A stretch of 64,000 nt of DNA from Avena insularis (lineage: Eukaryota; Streptophyta; Magnoliopsida; Poales; Poaceae). The notes beneath the pieces are model-generated. The model saw nothing but the letters and a program-made list of their open reading frames with translations, searched no databases and had not been told where the DNA came from. The position numbers and the translations under genes were made by a program. Positions 58,296 through 64,000 of the stretch are shown one piece after another; position 1 is the first letter of the stretch, and the number at the start of each line of letters is the position of its first letter. The stretch covers positions 120,831,503 through 120,895,502 of the forward strand of contig CM042692.1 of assembly GCA_023614405.1 (NCBI GenBank), read 5' to 3'.

Positions 58296-61200
58296 TGTCA
58301 ACATCCAGATTTTTAATCCCAGATGCCTGTAATGTCATACATCGCAATCCCAGGATTACCATTTTTGCGAGACATAACAGATTGGATATCACAGTACATC
58401 ATCCATTACAAACCATATGTAAGGTCTTACACAAATAAGGATCTCATGATCCAGTCCTAATACAACAAGCAGCGGAATAAATAATAAGTGTAGCGGTGGG
58501 GTCCATCTTCAGGGGCACAGGCAATGCTGACGAAGGCAGATAGTCCTAGTTATCATAGCCATCCTGCTGACCATCATCTTGGTAGTCTCCTTCATAGTCT
58601 GGCCATGAGAATAGCCAGGGACAAAAGCCATGAGTACTCTTTAAGTACTTGCAAACTACCACTATCAAGTAGTATAGTTCTAGTGTAAATTACTAACTCT
58701 AAGTTTAACTATAAAGTTAAGTTTGAAACCTAAGCTGAGTTCAGAAACAAAGAAAGATATAATAAAGTTCTAGAATCACTTAAGTTGGGAAGCTAGTGTC
58801 ATAGTCACAACCCGGTTGTGGTCAAGTCAAGATTCATCATTCATTTCATAAGTTCTTTGGAAAACATCTGACAGGGAAACAGTATGGCCATTCCAACTGT
58901 CCATAACCACGGACGCGGCTATTCGAATAGTTTGCCACTCTGCAGAGGTGGTACACTTTCACCACAAGATTCGATAAATCTGTTAGGGATAACCCTGAAT
59001 CATCATACTTAGTATGCAGATAAGCAAATATAACCTTTCCTTTACACACCCTAGTATAAGCACCTCTCCTATGAGCATGGCCTCCCAACCATGACCATCT
59101 GTCATCTTGGGCACTTCATAGGTGGACAACATTGAGAGGTTGCCTCAACTCAAACCTCTCCCGCAAGGGAACTAATACTAATGCATATAAACTTCTGGCT
59201 AAGCCTTACCCAATTCAGGTATTGTGGTTGTATGGTAAATTTGGAATGGTATCGCATCTGAATCCAACCATCAGTTTTGTAAAAAGGTTAAGGCTCATGC
59301 CTCAACATTTTCATCATCATAAACCATTTGTGTTACTCAACACATGTCAAAACATCTCAATAGAATGACTCATCATTCCAAGGTTTTCATAATTCATTTT
59401 CACCAAGTATTCCCCTCTAAAGTGACTCCAGTTTTGATCTAGCTCTAGTCTACTAAGTTAAGAGTGTTCACTAAGGTGGGATGTTAAGATCAATCTCATG
59501 CCATGGAATGACATCTAAGGTTCTCTAGATAGGTCAAGTTTTATACTTTTTATGCTACCTTCAAAACAAGTAAGGGAATTGGTAAAGTAAAGAAAGTAAA
59601 AGCTTGCAAGTAAACTTGGAATTGGTACTAGTCAAAGTGGTATAACCAAAGCATGCCTAGTGCATCTTGCTCAAATTATCTAGCTTAATTCTAGCTTGCT
59701 AAGCATTATACTTGCAAGGGTTAGCTTGCATTGTTAATGATGGCTTGCCTTGTGCGGTGCAGTGGTTGAACTTTTCTTCCTCCTCTTGATAGCACTCCTC
59801 CTCCTCGAAAGCTTGGTTGGTACTATTGTCTATAAATACATACGGAGTACACAATCACCAAACAATGCTTAACTAGTCTACTTAGCATTCTAAGGCACAC
59901 ATTTGATGATCTATTATCATCACAAGATTTTTTATTAACTAGTTTCATTCCTTTTATTTAAGAAAAGTAATTTCTACTCATTGAAAATAACTAAGATTTA
60001 ATATTCACCACTTAAAATATGGGATCATGTGAACACATGTTCTAACATTTGGGAATGTGATTTAAGGGTTGGATCACATTTTAATGGGTTTACGTTTAGA
60101 ATTTAATGATTTAAAGTGACTAGAAATGCCTATATAGCCTTATTTTGGTACTAGTCCAAAGTCACTGCATGCAAACCTTAATATTATTACATATTCAGAT
60201 ATGTATGGTTAAATGTGATTTTTGAGAGTTGGAATCAACTCAAAAGCTATCATGGTTGATTTTATAAAAATGTTTGAATGTGCAAAAGCTTCTGTCTTGT
60301 TATTTTTACTAGGAGAGATCTCTAACTCTAAATGAATTAAATCCAATGGTCTTGGATAGATCTTTTCAGTAGCTTTCTAACACAATTTGAATCACTTCAT
60401 TTGGATTTGTAAATCTCTCTGAAATGATTTTCAAACTAGGGGACATAACTAAGTTCAAACTAAATTAGAAAAATCTAAGTTTGAATTGTTGGGGTAGCGC
60501 GGGAAGGAAAATGGGCCAGCCCAGTGGCGTTCCGCGGCACAGAGAATAGCTGACAGGGGGGTCCACATGTCATTGGCTCTTTACACGCGAAGCGGTACAA
60601 GGCGATGTGGGACGTTAGATTAAAAGTGAGATCTACGGCTGTGGCTTGTCATCGACGACGGACAGGTCGCCGGCGAGGTGGAACCCTAGCGGCTCGGTGG
60701 GGGTCTGTGGCGGCTTACCAGGGCTCCGGCGAGGGTCGACAAGGAGGGAAAACGAACAAGTCGAGGATGGCGGTTCTCCTGGTACCGGCAGTGTCCCGAG
60801 AGGTGGCCTTGATCAACGGCGCCCTTCTCCTTCCTCCGCAGCAGACTCCGGCGAAATTCCGGCGCTGCGAACGGTGGCTTGCTCCGGTGGGGCTCTAGGA
60901 GTGCTATGAGAGGTAGGGGATGAGAGTGGTGTGAGGAAACGGTGCTGGGTGGCCTCCTTTTATAGGCGCGGCGAAGCGGCAGAGGAGTATGGGCGGTGCT
61001 CGCTGGTGACGACGGCATAGCGAGCTAGACGTGTGGGCGGTGGGCTAGGACGGTGGGCGGTGCCCTGGCGAGTGTCACGGCAGTGCGTGTACAGTGGTTT
61101 GTGGTCGGGGGAGGTGAGTGGCGCGGCGCGCACAATGTCTCTGCCGACGGCAAGTTTCGCGGTGGCCGGCGACTACGGGGCATGGTCGAGGGAATGGGCA

Positions 61201-61795
61201 TGTTCGTTAGCTTCCTAGGACGGTGGTGATCATGTAGACGGGCGGCTGGAGCGAGGCGAGGTCTGGCTGAGCGGGGACCGTGTGTGCTCTGCGGGCAGCG
61301 TCGGCATGGCCGACAGTCTCTGGGCGCGGCGGTTCCTGGCTGCTCCGGTCGCTGTCCTCGGGCTGGGGCTGGTTGGGCGGTGGAGGTGGACCACAGGCGA
61401 CCTCCTGGACATGGTGGACGATGCTGGCGACGGCTATGGCATGGTGTCGCCGGTGGGGTTGCCCAATGTTGCTCGGCCTTAATGGCCATGACCATTTGGT
61501 CGTGGCATAGTGGGTGGCCGGGCTAGAGAGGGGTAGGGGAGTGCACTGGGTGGCTGTGGTTGCAAAATGGGAGACCAATTTGGTCCAAACACTGCTGGAA
61601 ATAGTGTTTTTTTTGTTTAAATTCTGCCCACAAGGTGTTTGTAGAAATGTCCGCAAGAACTCATGTTTTGAATTTTTGGATGATTTTTGGTGGAGTTGCT
61701 AGACACATGCTTAAGCCTCTGTGGTTGCTTGGGTTTTGAAAATGGAGCTCATTTGAGTGGTTTTTGAATAAGTGGGATCTTCTCATATGAACTAC
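58296..61795 (-). repeat. Second Tekay-type element, 5' LTR, truncated by insertion
   Basis: Matches 47701-52850 (less the solo LTR) and stops at GAACTAC (61795), where the other LTR continues ATTCAATTTTC. TATA box at 60956-60966 (minus). Confidence 0.9.
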
Positions 61796-64000
61796 TGTAT
61801 CATAGTATTTTCGAGGGAAGTGAAACCCAATTTATTGATTCGACACAAGGGGAGCCAAAGAATATTTATAAGCCTTAACAACTGAGTTGTCAATTCAGCT
61901 GCACCTGGAAACAATCTTGCTCACAGCAGTTTATCAGTAGCAACAGTTTTGTAGTAGGAATAGTAAAGTAGCAGCAGTAGTAAAGTAAAGACAGCAGTAA
62001 CAATAGTAGTAAACTGTAGGATTCGAGTGTGTTAGGCATAGGGATGGATGGACGGGCGTTGCATGGACAAGACAATTCACATAGCAATCAGAACATAGGG
62101 CAATTGCATATAAATAAGATAAAACATCCAAGTACTAGATAATCCTAGGCATGTGTTCCATATATAGTCATACGTGCTCGCAATGAGAACGTGCACAACA
62201 TCTTTTGTCCTGTCAGCCCGTTTCCAGCGGGGCCTCAAGGGAACTACTGGCAATTAAGGTGCTCCTTTTAATAGAGCACCGAAGCAAAGCATTAACACTC
62301 GGTGAACACATGTGATCCTCACATCAAAGCCATTCCCTCCGGTTATCCCGATTTCTGTCACTTCGGGGCCTTTGGTTCCGGACAACAACGTGTGTATACA
62401 ACTTGCACATAAGACCATAAACAATACTATCATAATGAATCAATAACATGTTTAGATCTAAAATCATGGCACTCGGGCCCTAGTGACAAGCATTAAGCAT
62501 AACAAGTCGCAACAAAGTCATAAAGCACTAATAGAAGATACTAGGCACCATGCCCTAACAATCTGATGCCATTACATGAACGATCTCATCCAATACCTAC
62601 CATCCCCATAGCCTACAGCGGGGGATTACTCACTCATAGATGGGGGAAACATGGATGGTCGATGGAGAAGCGGTGGTGATGATGATGGCGATGATCTCCT
62701 CCAATTCCCCGTCCCGGCAGGGTGTCAGAACGGAGTTTCGGGTGCTGTTTCGTGGAATCTGGTGGTGGTGGCGGAGCGGAACTCCTTCTGGAAAAACGTC
62801 GAACCCCCCGGAGTTTTTAGGTCAGAAGGCTTCTTATAGGCGAAGAGGGTGCCTAGGGGGCCCTGGCCTGGGTTCGCCACCAGGTGGTGTGGCCACCCCC
62901 TGGCTCTTCTCCGTCTCGTATTCTAGCTCCTGGAGTCTTCGGGTGAAATAGGATTTTTGGCATATTTTCCGGGATTTTTCCTGATAGTTGATTTTCTACA
63001 CAAAAACTAGACACCAAGGCAATTCTGCTGAAAACAGCGTCAGTCCGCGTTAGTTGCATCCAAATCACACAAGTTTAGAGGAGAAACAATAGCAAAAGTG
63101 TTCGGGAAAGTAGATACGTTTTGGACGTATCAACTCCCCCCAAGCTTAGCTTATTGCTTGTCCTCAAGCAATTCAGTTGAAAACTGAGTGCGATAAAAGA
63201 ACTTTCACGAACACATTTGCTTCATATGATGTAAATATTCTCAGCAATGTGATCAACTACTTAGACAGTTCATAATAAGGAGTATGCAACTAAGTTTACT
63301 TACTAGGCATTGCAAGCTATGAAGAGATCCCAACTCAAAAATAATAAGTAGCATGAAGCATAAACATAAGCAACATTACAATGCTCATAAAAAGGTATGA
63401 TAGAGTGGTATCTCGCTTGCCTTTGATTATGAATGTCAAGGCACCTCTGAAGTTCAAGTGATGACTAGAAGTAAAGATATCAAAGATACAAGCATCAAAG
63501 TCATAACACAAATAATCAAGTAATGGGACAAGCACAAAGAATGACAACTATGCTCTCAAGAAGGTGCTCAAACAATATGTGGGGACTCAACAAGTAAAAG
63601 AAAAGGTTTTGAATAATTTGAAAGGCTTCCAAATGCTGAAAGTATGGTACTCATTAGCTTTGAGCTCTTATTGCCCCTATCATAAGCATCTTTAATGTGG
63701 TTAAGGTGAAAGTGAGTTCCAATCTGAGTTATATGCTTGACAGACTATAAACTGAAAATCCCATGTCCCTTGAGTATGAGGGCCGCTCCTCATGCTACTC
63801 AACTTTAGTTACCGGTAAGTTCTTGTCATCATAAATATGTGCGTACCATAGAGAACCGCCAACGGGGTACCCCTTTTCCGATGATACGGAAGAATCCCCA
63901 TACCAAAATGACAAGGCAAGCAGACAATGAGTATCTCCTCAATCTTCTTATTTACCATGGGAAAATGGTGCTTTTTTCTCTCTTTCCTCTTTTCATAAAT
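61796..64000 (-). mobile_element. LTR retrotransposon (gypsy-like), 3' LTR and start of interior
   Basis: The LTR is 61796-63132 (1337 bp): on minus it begins TGATACGTCCAAAACGTATC and ends CTATGATACA. A polypurine tract AAGCTTGGGGGGAGT (minus, 63133-63147) abuts it, so the interior extends right, beyond the window. The LTR is GC-rich in the middle with a TATA-like CTATAAGAAG near 62828. The TGATACGTCC start and the TTGCTTGTCCTCAAGC phrase next to the polypurine tract are familiar from Triticeae gypsy elements, but I do not assign a family. Confidence 0.75.
63148..64000. other. Interior of terminal LTR element, no gene seen
   Basis: AT-rich sequence between polypurine tract and the window edge. 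No frame with retroelement motifs, so any pol region would lie further right. Confidence 0.6.

Larger units (their letters stand above)
47701..61795 (-). mobile_element. Second Tekay-type chromovirus, defective and interrupted
   Basis: Minus-strand chromovirus related to but distinct from the array at 16257-32891. The 3' LTR is 47701-53285 (with a Copia solo LTR inside), the polypurine tract 53286-53299, the internal region 53286-58295, and the 5' LTR starts at 58296. That LTR is cut at 61795 by another LTR element. The left terminus reads TCTCAACACC instead of TGTCAACACC. Most of integrase is deleted. Its target duplication cannot be checked in this window. Confidence 0.9.

Overview
The window is a block of nested transposable elements from a large plant nuclear genome. 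It looks like a grass of the wheat/barley type (Pooideae, probably Triticeae or a close relative). The basis is Tekay-type chromoviruses with about 4-kb LTRs, a Tat-type gypsy element with an antisense ORF, a very-long-LTR non-autonomous element, a Stowaway MITE with the classic CTCCCTCC ends, a BARE/Angela-like Copia solo LTR, CACTA elements, and GC-rich coding sequence in the one intact gene. Species assignment is inference.

Layout. (1) 1-8177: right part of a degraded Tat/Retand-like Ty3/gypsy element on +, with pol remnants to about 3.37 kb, a multi-exon antisense ORF at 4.3-7.1 kb (-), a polypurine tract and a 3' LTR. A poly(A) retroposon (8179-8987) sits at its edge between 14-bp target duplications. 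(2) 9-14.2 kb: the only gene-bearing stretch. It carries an intact carboxylesterase gene on - (9380-10441), a decayed CACTA-like terminus (about 11 kb) and an unidentified direct-repeat family (12.3-13.9 kb). (3) 14192-33922: a CACTA transposon with matching termini and a perfect 3-bp target duplication (TCC). Its own 3.1 kb is split by a 16.6-kb Tekay-type array (16257-32891, -) of structure LTR-internal-LTR-partial internal-partial LTR. (4) 34020 onward: a non-autonomous element with 6.37-kb LTRs and a 2.5-kb non-coding interior (LARD-like, +). Its 3' LTR carries a Stowaway MITE (47207-47329) and is cut at 47700 by a second Tekay-type element (-). (5) 47701-61795: that second element, lacking most of integrase. 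Its 3' LTR holds a Copia solo LTR (47913-49550). Its 5' LTR is cut at 61796 by another gypsy element that runs off the window.

How the parts work together. The Tekay copies carry gag, protease, RT, RNase H, integrase and chromodomain, all broken by stops, frameshifts or deletions, so neither copy looks autonomous. The LARD supplies LTRs, primer site and polypurine tract but no proteins, so it would have depended on a related helper. The nesting gives a relative chronology. The carboxylesterase is the only gene I consider likely to be functional. The most interesting items are the spliced antisense ORF, an extra acidic coiled-coil ORF between primer site and gag in both Tekay copies, the three-LTR array inside the CACTA element, and a CHG-type deamination signature behind premature stops.
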